Source: an uncultured Prevotellaceae bacterium | GTDB lineage: Bacteria; Bacteroidota; Bacteroidia; Bacteroidales; Muribaculaceae | Direction of reading: 5' to 3' | Assembly: GCA_900318205.1 (NCBI GenBank) | Contig: ONJS01000019.1 | Location: 1 to 62,275, forward strand | Length of the DNA: 62,275 nt | Part shown: positions 44,297-52,237 of the stretch, in pieces | How positions within the stretch are numbered: the first letter of the stretch is position 1 | Layout of the letters: every line of letters begins with the position of its first letter | Program-made: the position numbers and the translations under genes | The notes under the pieces: model-generated | What the model saw: the letters and a program-made list of their open reading frames with translations, nothing else | The model's database searches: none | Told to the model about the DNA's origin: nothing

Positions 44297-44310
44297 CTGT
44301 TTTTGGTTTT

Positions 44311-44357
44311 ATAGTACCTATAGCCACTATAGCCACTATAGCCACTATAGGTACTAT
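44311..44357. repeat. Palindrome enclosing 9-bp tandem repeats
   Basis: CTATAGCCA-type 9-bp units repeat about three times. They lie between 13-bp perfect inverted arms ATAGTACCTATAG (44311-44323) and CTATAGGTACTAT (44345-44357). It sits between miaA and the DPP4 gene, both on the minus strand. Confidence 0.75.
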
Positions 44358-44367
44358 TAACTGTTAA

Positions 44368-46536
44368 TCACTTCAGGTACTGGTTGTAGAACTCAAGGGC
44401 ACGCTTGTAAACCACGTAGCGGGCCGAGCAGTCGCGGATGCTGTGGTTCATGTTGGGGAATACCATCATGTCGCAGGTGCGGTTCATGTCCACCAACTTG
44501 GAGACATACTGCATCGAGTTGACAATGTGCACGTTATCATCGGCGCTGCCGAACATGATCAGCACCCTGCCGTTCAGGTTCTCGGCGCGGTTCAGCGGGA
44601 AGTTGCTGTAGCCCTCGGGGTTCTCTTGAGGCGTGCGCATGTAGCGCTCGGTGTAGATGCTGTCATAGAAGCGCCAGGTCGTCACGGGAGCAATGCTCAC
44701 GCCACAGGCATAGTTGCTGCCCGGTTCGCTCATCGCCATCAGCGTCTGGAAGCCACCGTAGCTCCATCCCATGATGCCGATGTGGTCGCCATCTACCCAA
44801 GGCTGCTCTGCCATATACTTGGCTGCAGCAACAGCGTCCTCGGTCTCATATTTACCCAGGTTCAGATAGGTTACCGACTCAAATGCCTTGCCACGGAATC
44901 CAGTGCCACGGCTATCGACTTCACACACGATATAGCCCTCGCTGGCAAAGTACTGCTCCCAACCCATGCGCCACTTGTTGAGCACTTCCTGTGAGCCGGG
45001 GCCGTTATAATGCTCCATGATGACAGGATACTTTTTGTTCGGGTCAAAATCCACAGGCTTGATCATGTAGCCATTCAGGGTATAACCGTCATGTTCCATC
45101 GTGAAGAACTCCTTCTTGGGAACATCGACGGCAGTATAGCGGCGGGCATATTCCTCGTTCAGCTGCAGGTCGCGCACGCGCTTGCCCTTGCGGTCATAGA
45201 TGCGGTATTGATCGGGCGTCGTGGCGTCGCTGTAGCGGCCCACGTAATAGGTGAAATCGCCGTTGAAAATGGCCGATGCCGTGCCCTGGCCGTCAACGGT
45301 CGAGGGTGCCAGACGCGTCACCTTGCCCTTGGCATCGACGTACTCGACAACGCGGTTCAGCGGGCCGCACGAGGCCTGGTAGTAGAAGCGCTTGGTGACC
45401 TTGTCATAGCCGTAGAACTGCGAGATGATGCGGTCGTTGTCGTTGGTCAGCTGGCGCATCAGGTTGCCGTCCAGGTCATATTGGTAAAGCTGCATGTAGC
45501 CCGAGCGTTCGCTGGGGATGACAAAGAATTTGTCCTCATATTGCACCTGCTGGCTCGTTTCGGCATCCACCCAGGTGTCGGATGTCTCATGATACACCTG
45601 CTTGGCGTCACCCGTCATGGGGTTGACGGCATAGATGCGCAGGTCGTTCTGGTGGCGGTTCAGGCGTTGTACCATCAGGCGTTGCGGGTCTGGGCTGAAG
45701 GTGATGTGGCAGACGTAGTCCTCCTCGTCCAGCGGCACATTGAGTTTCTTGAAAGTGCCGTCAACAACGTCATAGCAATGCACGCTAACAATGGAATTCT
45801 TCTCGCCGGCAACAGGATACTTGAAGTCGTAGCGGCCAGGATAGAGCGCATACTCGTCCTTGGGGTTGCAGGTGCCTTGATAGATGACCATCGACGCCAT
45901 CTTCACCTGGCTCTCGTCCCAGCGCAGGAAGGCCAGCGAGCGGCTGTCGCTTGACCAGTTGAGCGTGTTGAGCATACCCAGTTCCTCCTGATACACCCAG
46001 TCGGGCACGCCATAGATGATCTTGTTCTTCTCGCCGTCGCGGGTCACTTGCACGGTGGTGCCGTCAACCAGGTTGCGCACGAACACGTTGTTACCCTTGA
46101 CATAGGCTACGCGCTTACCGTCGGGCGACAGGGTGGCGATTTCCTCACCGCCGCCATCGCTCAAGGATTTCATCGTCTTGTTCTTCAGGTCATAGACATA
46201 ATAGTCGGCACTGAAGCTGTAGCGGTAGATTTCCTGTGAATTATTCCACAGCAGCACATAGGCACCGTCGGCGGTCACCTCAAAGTCGTCCCAGCCGGTG
46301 ACCAACTCATTGCTGGTATCCACCAGCACGCTCTCGTCACCCTTGGCATAGCTGATGCGGTTGATGGTGTTGCCGTCATCGCTCAGGCGGTAAAAATAGC
46401 GGCCATCGCTCTTGGACGGCTGCATCGCTCCGATGCCGCGGGGCGAGTTGCCGCGCAATACACACTCTTCAAGCGTCAATGCACTGGCACCTATGGCAAG
46501 CACCAGCATTGCAAATGTCAAAACTATCTTTTTCAT
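44368..46536 (-). CDS. Dipeptidyl peptidase IV (S9B prolyl oligopeptidase family)
   Basis: 722 residues, signal peptide MKKIVLTFAMLVLAIGASAL. N-terminal beta-propeller to about residue 480, C-terminal alpha/beta hydrolase. Catalytic Ser in GWSYGG (about 596), Asp in GSADDNVH (about 672) and His in NMNHSI (about 703). It removes X-Pro dipeptides in the periplasm, serving peptide use or asaccharolytic growth. 40 bases downstream of the peroxiredoxin gene, perhaps one transcript. Confidence 0.92.
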   Translation of the reverse strand: MKKIVLTFAMLVLAIGASALTLEECVLRGNSPRGIGAMQPSKSDGRYFYRLSDDGNTINRISYAKGDESVLVDTSNELVTGWDDFEVTADGAYVLLWNNSQEIYRYSFSADYYVYDLKNKTMKSLSDGGGEEIATLSPDGKRVAYVKGNNVFVRNLVDGTTVQVTRDGEKNKIIYGVPDWVYQEELGMLNTLNWSSDSRSLAFLRWDESQVKMASMVIYQGTCNPKDEYALYPGRYDFKYPVAGEKNSIVSVHCYDVVDGTFKKLNVPLDEEDYVCHITFSPDPQRLMVQRLNRHQNDLRIYAVNPMTGDAKQVYHETSDTWVDAETSQQVQYEDKFFVIPSERSGYMQLYQYDLDGNLMRQLTNDNDRIISQFYGYDKVTKRFYYQASCGPLNRVVEYVDAKGKVTRLAPSTVDGQGTASAIFNGDFTYYVGRYSDATTPDQYRIYDRKGKRVRDLQLNEEYARRYTAVDVPKKEFFTMEHDGYTLNGYMIKPVDFDPNKKYPVIMEHYNGPGSQEVLNKWRMGWEQYFASEGYIVCEVDSRGTGFRGKAFESVTYLNLGKYETEDAVAAAKYMAEQPWVDGDHIGIMGWSYGGFQTLMAMSEPGSNYACGVSIAPVTTWRFYDSIYTERYMRTPQENPEGYSNFPLNRAENLNGRVLIMFGSADDNVHIVNSMQYVSKLVDMNRTCDMMVFPNMNHSIRDCSARYVVYKRALEFYNQYLK

Positions 46537-46576
46537 CTCTTCTCAAATCACTAATCTCTAATTAGCTCGACATCAA

Positions 46577-47029
46577 TTAGATGCCGAGTTCAAGAATTTG
46601 ATTCGCACTGTCCTTGGTATTCACTTTCTCGATGATGTGCTTGACGATGCCCTGCTCATCGATGATAAAAGTGGTGCGCACCGTGCCCATATAGGTGCGG
46701 CCCGCCATCTTCTTCTCACGCCACACGCCGAATGCCTGGTTCAGTGTCGTGTCCACGTCGGCAATCAGCGGGAAGGGCAGACTGTATTTGTCGGCAAACT
46801 TCTGATGGCTTGCCGCGCTGTCCTTGCTGACGCCCAACAGGGCAAAGCCGGCACGTTTCAGAGCCCCGTAGCCTGTAGCCAGGCTGCATGCCTCGGCCGT
46901 ACAGCCGGGGGTATTATCTTTCGGGTAGAAGTAAATGATGAGTTTCTTGCCGGCAAAGTCGCTGGCCTTCACTTCGTTACCATTCTGGTCAAGTCCCAGG
47001 AATTCAGGAATCTTATCTCCAATCTTCAT
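46577..47029 (-). CDS. bcp: Peroxiredoxin, Bcp/PrxQ type
   Basis: 150 residues from ATG 47029 (MKIGDKIPEF); a -7 box TATATTTG at 47070-47063 precedes it, so the longer frame from 47065 would begin too near the promoter. Active-site FYPKDNTPGCTAEACSLA: peroxidatic Cys in TPGCT and second Cys five residues on, the PrxQ arrangement. Reduces peroxides using thioredoxin. Confidence 0.93.
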   Translation of the reverse strand: MKIGDKIPEFLGLDQNGNEVKASDFAGKKLIIYFYPKDNTPGCTAEACSLATGYGALKRAGFALLGVSKDSAASHQKFADKYSLPFPLIADVDTTLNQAFGVWREKKMAGRTYMGTVRTTFIIDEQGIVKHIIEKVNTKDSANQILELGI

Positions 47030-47209
47030 AATCTGATTTAGTTTTAATGTTGTTTTAACCCACAAATATACTGCTTTTTTCTAAATCTTTCACTTCTCGT
47101 TCCCTTTTTCAGATAATTGCTTCATCATCTCTGCTCCTCCCATTATTTCCGTTATCTCAGTCTTTTCCGTTAAATTTTGCGAAATAATTCAGGGATTTGC
47201 GTTCAAGAG

Positions 47210-47240
47210 TTGTACATATTAGAAAAAATGACTAATTTTG
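47210..47240 (+). promoter_or_regulatory. Promoter of bamD
   Basis: TTG (47210-47212), 20-base spacer, TAATTTTG (47233-47240). Leader of about 22 nt; it rules out the TTG start at 47249 and supports ATG 47270. Confidence 0.78.
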
Positions 47241-47269
47241 CGGGCTAATTGCGCAAGAACGGTTTTTCA

Positions 47270-48076
47270 ATGATTAAGAGACTGACAATAATATTGGCGA
47301 TGGCCTGCATTTTGGCGGCTTGTGGCGAGTACAACAAGGTGATGAAAAGCAGTGACCTGGAGTACAAGTACGCTTATGCCAAAAAGGCGTTTGAAAACAA
47401 GCGTTATGCTCAGGCCTATACCATCCTCACCGACTTGGTGCCGCTGTTCCGTGGCACGCCTCATGCCGAGGAGTCCCTCTATCTGCTGGGACTGAGCTAT
47501 TACGAGAACAAGGACTACATCAGTGCGGGTTCTTACTTCAAGCAGTACTACCAGCGTTATCCTCGCGGCCAGTATGCCGAGTTGGCCCGTTTCTATGCAG
47601 GCTATGGCTTCTACCTCGACTCGCCTGAGGCTCAGTTGGACCAGTCCGAGACCATCCGTGCCATGGAGGAGTTGCAGGCATTTCTCGACTACTTCCCCAA
47701 GAGCGAAAAGGCTTCTATCGCACAGAGTGCCGTCTTTGAGCTGCAAGACAAATTGGTCCTGAAGGAGTTGCAGAACGCCACGCTCTATTACAACCTGGGT
47801 AATTACATGGGTAACAACTACGAGAGCGCTGTCATCACGGCACAGAACGCCATCAAGTCCTATCCTTACAGCAAGTACAAAGAGGATCTTGAGATGCTCG
47901 TCCTCAAGGCACGCTATCGCGAGGCTGTCGAGAGCGTTGAGGAGAAGAAGATAGACCGTTTCCGCACGGTGATCGATGAGTATTACTCGTTCATCAACGA
48001 TTATCCCGAGAGCAAGTCGCGCAAGGAAGCCGACAACATCTTCAAGATTGCCAACAAGTATGTCAACGGCAATTGA
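47270..48076 (+). CDS. bamD: Outer-membrane assembly lipoprotein BamD
   Basis: 268 residues. Lipoprotein signal MIKRLTIILAMACILAAC, then TPR repeats: YAKKAFENKRYAQAYTILTD, ESLYLLGLSYYENKDYISAG, YFKQYYQRYPRGQYAELARF and so on to residue 265. BamD holds the Bam complex together with BamA and recognises new barrel proteins. It heads a two-gene unit with the omega-like subunit, 43 bases downstream. Confidence 0.92.
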   Translation: MIKRLTIILAMACILAACGEYNKVMKSSDLEYKYAYAKKAFENKRYAQAYTILTDLVPLFRGTPHAEESLYLLGLSYYENKDYISAGSYFKQYYQRYPRGQYAELARFYAGYGFYLDSPEAQLDQSETIRAMEELQAFLDYFPKSEKASIAQSAVFELQDKLVLKELQNATLYYNLGNYMGNNYESAVITAQNAIKSYPYSKYKEDLEMLVLKARYREAVESVEEKKIDRFRTVIDEYYSFINDYPESKSRKEADNIFKIANKYVNGN

Positions 48077-48119
48077 TCAGTAAACGGAAATAACAACACA
48101 TTAATTATATAGCAGAAAC

Positions 48120-48452
48120 ATGGATTACAAGAAGACTAACGCGCCACTCACCACCACGGTGCATGACATCATTGAGATGGCTGAACCCACAGGCAACATC
48201 TATGAGACCGTTTGCATCATCAGCAAGCGTGCCAACCAGATTGCCGCCGAGATGAAGTCCGACCTTGAGAAGAAACTCCAGGAGTTTGCGACCCTCAACG
48301 ACAACCTTGAGGAAATCAGCGAGAACCGTGAGCAGATCGAGATCTCGAAGTATTACGAAAAGCTCCCCAAGCCCACTCTGATTGCTACACAGGAATACCT
48401 TGAGGGCAAGCTTGCTTATCGCAATCTTGCTAAGGAAAAAGAAGATTTCTAG
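48120..48452 (+). CDS. RNA polymerase Rpb6/omega-like subunit
   Basis: 110 residues. NIYETVCIISKRANQIAAEM is the omega/Rpb6 core that clamps the beta' C-terminus. The tail (KLPKPTLIATQEYLEGKLAY) is the Bacteroidota form, longer than E. coli omega. Placement after bamD is the common Bacteroidales order. Confidence 0.9.
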   Translation: MDYKKTNAPLTTTVHDIIEMAEPTGNIYETVCIISKRANQIAAEMKSDLEKKLQEFATLNDNLEEISENREQIEISKYYEKLPKPTLIATQEYLEGKLAYRNLAKEKEDF

Positions 48453-48480
48453 AAAAAGAAAGATTTCAGAGCATAGACTA

Positions 48481-48520
48481 AGAGGGTGTGTCATAATTCT
48501 GGCACATCCTCTTTGTTTGT
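48481..48520 (+). terminator. Terminator after the omega-like gene
   Basis: AGAGGGTGTGTC pairs with GGCACATCCTCT (12 bp with wobbles), then TTTGTTTGTT. Confidence 0.8.
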
Positions 48521-48548
48521 TGAGAATTATCTTTTTAGGAAAAGAAGA

Positions 48549-49259
48549 CTATTCGAGGCGGGCGGCAGCAAGCGTGAACAGTGAGACGGTCGTGCCTGGA
48601 ATCGATTTCAGCAGAGCCGCGCACACGGTGAGGGTAGATCCCGTCGTGATGACGTCATCGACGAGCAGGATGTGTTTGCCGGCCAGCTGGCTGGCGACTT
48701 TTTCGTTCAGGGCGTAGTTGCCCTGAATGTTCTGCCAGCGTTCCATGGCTCCCTTGTGGGTTTGGGTAGAGTGGGGGCGGATAGCCTTCAATGCTTCTAT
48801 ATAGTTGATATCGAGGGCATCGGCTATGCCACGGGCAAGGTATTCACTCTGGTTGTATCCACGATGCGCGAGCTTGCTGCGATGCAGCGGCACTGCGGTC
48901 ACGACATCGATGCCGTCAAAGAAATGGCTCTTCGCCATGTCACCCACGGCACGTGTGGTGAGCCATTGGCCCATGCGAGGAACTCCACGGTATTTGACGT
49001 CATGTAGGATGCTGGCGTAGGGCGATCCTTTCTCATAGAAGAAATAGGCCGTTGCCCGTTCGATGGGCACCTTGCCGGCAAAGTGCTGTTCCATGTTGTT
49101 GAAATCAACTTCTTCATAGCGGGTGCGGGGTAGTGCGGCAAGACACTTGCGGCATAGCCATTGCTCATCGCCGTCAAGCGACTGCCCGCACACGGGGCAG
49201 ATGCGCGGCAACGCTACGTCGGCAGCGGCACCCAGCCATTGTTTAATCGTCTTCCACAT
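48549..49259 (-). CDS. comF: ComF-family phosphoribosyltransferase-like protein
   Basis: 236 residues. N-terminal zinc ribbon CPVCGQ..WLCRKCL, central SPYASILHDVKYRG, and the PRPP-binding loop HILLVDDVITTGSTL (about 195-210). In competent bacteria ComF helps move incoming DNA. Its start overlaps the end of recX by 17 bases. Confidence 0.88.
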   Translation of the reverse strand: MWKTIKQWLGAAADVALPRICPVCGQSLDGDEQWLCRKCLAALPRTRYEEVDFNNMEQHFAGKVPIERATAYFFYEKGSPYASILHDVKYRGVPRMGQWLTTRAVGDMAKSHFFDGIDVVTAVPLHRSKLAHRGYNQSEYLARGIADALDINYIEALKAIRPHSTQTHKGAMERWQNIQGNYALNEKVASQLAGKHILLVDDVITTGSTLTVCAALLKSIPGTTVSLFTLAAARLE

Positions 49260-49737
49260 CGAGTCGGGTCACTTGCTTGACGCACTCTCCGGCAATTGAA
49301 CTCTCAAAACCGCGCGAGGCAGCAAATCGCATCATTGCCGCCCAGGCAGAGCGGGGATCGCGCCCTTGGACGGTGCGCCATTTGGCGCGTAGCAGTTCCA
49401 CGAGCCGCTGGTGGTAGGTTTCATCATCAATGGCGGTCATTGCCTCGGCGATGGTTTCGCTTGGGATGCCTTTCTGTCGCAACTGGTGTGCGATTTTGAT
49501 TCTTCCCCAACCATTGAACTTGAATTTGTCTTTGACAAATGCCTTGGCAAATCGTTCTTCGCTGATAAATCCCTGCTCAGTGAGCTGTCGCAGCACTTGG
49601 GCGGCATCGGTAGGGGAGAGCCCCCATTTGCCCAGTTTTTCAAGGATATCGCCAGGTGCCTGCTCACAGCGGGCACACAGGGCGGCAGCACGGTTCATGG
49701 CCTGCTCTGGAGTGAGTGGCTGTTTGGGATTACTCAT
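49243..49737 (-). CDS. recX: Regulatory protein RecX
   Basis: 164 residues from ATG 49737 (MSNPKQPLTPEQAMNRAAAL); that start overlaps the patatin stop by 8 bases, a longer one would overlap by 47. Three-helix repeats (CEQAPGDILEKLGKWGLSPT, LTEQGFISEERFAKAFVKDK, GRIKIAHQLRQKGIPSETI) bind RecA and limit its filaments. Middle gene of patatin-recX-comF. Confidence 0.88.
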   Translation of the reverse strand: MSNPKQPLTPEQAMNRAAALCARCEQAPGDILEKLGKWGLSPTDAAQVLRQLTEQGFISEERFAKAFVKDKFKFNGWGRIKIAHQLRQKGIPSETIAEAMTAIDDETYHQRLVELLRAKWRTVQGRDPRSAWAAMMRFAASRGFESSIAGECVKQVTRLDVEDD

Positions 49738-50623
49738 CTGCAGGGGTTGAGGGCGCTTTTTGGTCTTCGTTGGCAAGGAAGCGTTTCAGTTCGTCGAGGC
49801 GTTGCAGGGCTTCTTCGCGTCCTTGTTGATACACGCGGTTCATCTCGGCAGCGTCGTGCGACGTCCTGCTGATGTTCAGCGGCTTGGAAGGACGGAATAC
49901 AAAGGCGTTGCCGGCACGTTCCTGCTCACGCACCTGCTGCAGCTGCATGTTGTAGTGCGCCGGGCGTTTCTTCAACGCTTCAATGACTTTTGGCCACTTG
50001 CGCAGCAGCGGTTTCATCAGCCACATGCCGCGCTCAGCTGTCTTGCGAAATCCTTCCTCTCGGGTGAGGACGACGATATTGCGCTTGTAGCCCTTGTTCA
50101 TCATGAATTCCAGTGGGATGGAGTCGGCAAGGCCGCCGTCGAGTAACAGGCGCCCGCCCACCTCGACAGGTTGTGCCACCACAGGCATCGATGCCGAGGC
50201 GCGTATCCATTCAAAAAACTCCTTATCCACATGGGTGAGCTGTTGATAGACGCCCTCGCCGCTCTTCACGTCAAAGCACACGGCATAGCATTCCATTGCT
50301 GTTTCTTCAAACACGTTGTAGTCAAACACGTCATAGTGTGTCGGCACAAGCCTGTAGGCGAAGTAGGCGTTATAGTAGTTGCCGGTCTTCAAGAGCGACA
50401 TGATGCCGCTGTATCGCTTGTCGCGGGAAAAGCGCACGTTATAGCGCAACGCGCGACCCGCCTGGCGTGACTTGTAGTTGCAGCCGAAGGCGATTCCTGC
50501 CGACACGCCCACCATGCCGTCAACATAGATACGGTTTTCCATGAGCACGTCTAGGATGCCGCAGGTGTACATGTCGCGCATGCCACCGCCTTCCAGGACG
50601 ATACCGGTTTTCAATGATTCCAT
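49730..50623 (-). CDS. Patatin-like phospholipase
   Basis: 297 residues from ATG 50623 (MESLKTGIVLEGGGMRDMYT), where patatin homology begins; a 70-codon longer frame is Lys/Leu-rich and lacks support. Oxyanion loop EGGGMRDMY, catalytic Ser in GVSAG (about residue 40) and Asp in LDGGLADSIP (about 160). It hydrolyses membrane lipids or acyl esters in the cytosol. The upstream extension (50624-50833) is therefore left as divergent promoter space facing pyrE. Confidence 0.85.
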   Translation of the reverse strand: MESLKTGIVLEGGGMRDMYTCGILDVLMENRIYVDGMVGVSAGIAFGCNYKSRQAGRALRYNVRFSRDKRYSGIMSLLKTGNYYNAYFAYRLVPTHYDVFDYNVFEETAMECYAVCFDVKSGEGVYQQLTHVDKEFFEWIRASASMPVVAQPVEVGGRLLLDGGLADSIPLEFMMNKGYKRNIVVLTREEGFRKTAERGMWLMKPLLRKWPKVIEALKKRPAHYNMQLQQVREQERAGNAFVFRPSKPLNISRTSHDAAEMNRVYQQGREEALQRLDELKRFLANEDQKAPSTPADE

Positions 50624-50879
50624 CTGCTGTAATAGTTTTGATTTCTTTTGCAAATATAGATATAATTCCCGATTTATATGCCAGTCGGGGTAAAGAAAAA
50701 GATTCTTTCTTTGGAGGAAAAAATCATCGATTTTCTTGATTATGGTGTGGTTTTGGAAGGTTTCAAGGGGGCTCTTGTGCCGTTTTAACAAGTTTTTTGA
50801 CAAATTATTGAACGATTTATCGCTTAACCGCAAGAAAATTGCTAATTTCGCCCGTCTATTTAACCTTTATTGATCACAG

Positions 50880-51533
50880 ATGATGAAATTAGATACGCTC
50901 CTTGCACAAAAACTAGTGCAAATCAGTGCCATAAAACTACAGCCCGACAGTCCTTTCACGTGGGCTACGGGATGGTCTTCTCCCATTTATACCGACTTGA
51001 GGATGACGCTGTCCTACCCCGAGGTGCGCAACCTCATCAAGGTGGAAATGGCAAGGCTCATTATGGAGAACTTCGGTGACGCCGATGTCATTGCCGGTAT
51101 CGCCACGGGCGCCATCGCCCACGGTGCGCTGGTGGCAGATTCCTTGGCCATGCCTTTTGTCTATGTGCGTTCAACCCCCAAGGACCACGGCTTGGAAAAC
51201 CTCATCGAGGGAGACATCAAGCCCGGCCAGAAGGTCGTCCTTATCGAGGACCAACTCTCGACAGGTAACAACTGCATGAAGTGTCTCAACACGGTGCGCG
51301 ACGCCGGCGGCATAGTCCTGGGTGTTGTCGTCATCTTTGACTATCAGTTCTCGATGGCAGCCAAAGCCCTGCGTCGTGCCAAACTGCCCATTGTCACCTT
51401 GACCAATTTTGAGACAATGCTCGATGTGGCTACCGACAATGCTGTGATTTCAGACACCGATGCCGAGGCCCTGCGTCAATGGCACAGTGACCCCGAGAAC
51501 TGGACTCCCATGGGCATCAATGCCGTCGATTGA
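50880..51533 (+). CDS. pyrE: Orotate phosphoribosyltransferase
   Basis: 217 residues; MMK allows a start at 50880 or 50883. Family signs: FTWATGWSSPIYTDLRM, AGIATGAIAHGALVAD, RSTPKDHGLENLIEG and the PRPP loop VVLIEDQLSTGNN, where most members have STGGS. Makes OMP in pyrimidine synthesis. A near-consensus -7 box TAATTTCG lies at 50843-50850. Confidence 0.94.
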   Translation: MMKLDTLLAQKLVQISAIKLQPDSPFTWATGWSSPIYTDLRMTLSYPEVRNLIKVEMARLIMENFGDADVIAGIATGAIAHGALVADSLAMPFVYVRSTPKDHGLENLIEGDIKPGQKVVLIEDQLSTGNNCMKCLNTVRDAGGIVLGVVVIFDYQFSMAAKALRRAKLPIVTLTNFETMLDVATDNAVISDTDAEALRQWHSDPENWTPMGINAVD

Positions 51534-51591
51534 CGATTGGAGATCCTCCCCGTTCAACTTTAAACATTAAACTCAAAACTACGACAGTATA

Positions 51592-52035
51592 ATGGAATCT
51601 TTCAAGAGCAGTCCTCACGCTATCGCATGTAGCGCAGCCACCATCTACAGTAAACTCACCAATCCCTCACTCATCAAGAACCTCATCGATGAGCATGCCG
51701 ACAAGATTGAGGGTGAGGCCCGCCAGCATCTCGATACCGTCAAGTTCAGCGAGGGCTCCATCTCCATTCAGTCTCCGATGGGCGAGGTGTCGCTCTCATT
51801 GGACCGTGAGCAGAGCATCGAAGGCCAGCGTGTCGTCTATACCGCCTCTCAGTCGCCTGTCCCCATCAACATGGTCATCAATCTGGAGCCGCAGCCCGAT
51901 GACACCACCATGAGCACTGCCGAGCTTCAGCTTCAGCTGCCCTTCTTCCTGCGCAAGATGGTGGAAGGCCAGTTGCAGGAAGGAGCCAACCGCTTCGGTG
52001 ACCTCCTTGCCCGCATCCCCTTCGACCGTCTTTGA
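51592..52035 (+). CDS. SRPBCC-like small protein downstream of pyrE
   Basis: 147 residues, no signal peptide. The pattern of strands and a long C-terminal helix (PFFLRKMVEGQLQEGANRFG) suggests the START/SRPBCC ligand-binding fold. FKSSPHAIACSAATIYSKLT at the N-terminus fits the usual opening helix. The function is unknown; co-location after pyrE (58 bases) hints at one transcript. The gap 52036-52237 has no gene. Confidence 0.7.
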   Translation: MESFKSSPHAIACSAATIYSKLTNPSLIKNLIDEHADKIEGEARQHLDTVKFSEGSISIQSPMGEVSLSLDREQSIEGQRVVYTASQSPVPINMVINLEPQPDDTTMSTAELQLQLPFFLRKMVEGQLQEGANRFGDLLARIPFDRL

Positions 52036-52237
52036 TTGATTAGGATTTTCCCTCTCCAGCAAGGTTTCCTGTGCCGCGACTCCGGTCGCGGACCCCGTTG
52101 TCTGTCAATGTAAAGTGAAGTCCCCATCAGGGTATTCTTGTGTTAAATAATGGCGCAATCGTTTGTCGTTGCGCTTTTTTGTGTTAACTTTGCAGCTGAT
52201 AAACGATTTTTAAGAATTAACTACAAATCTTTAGGAT

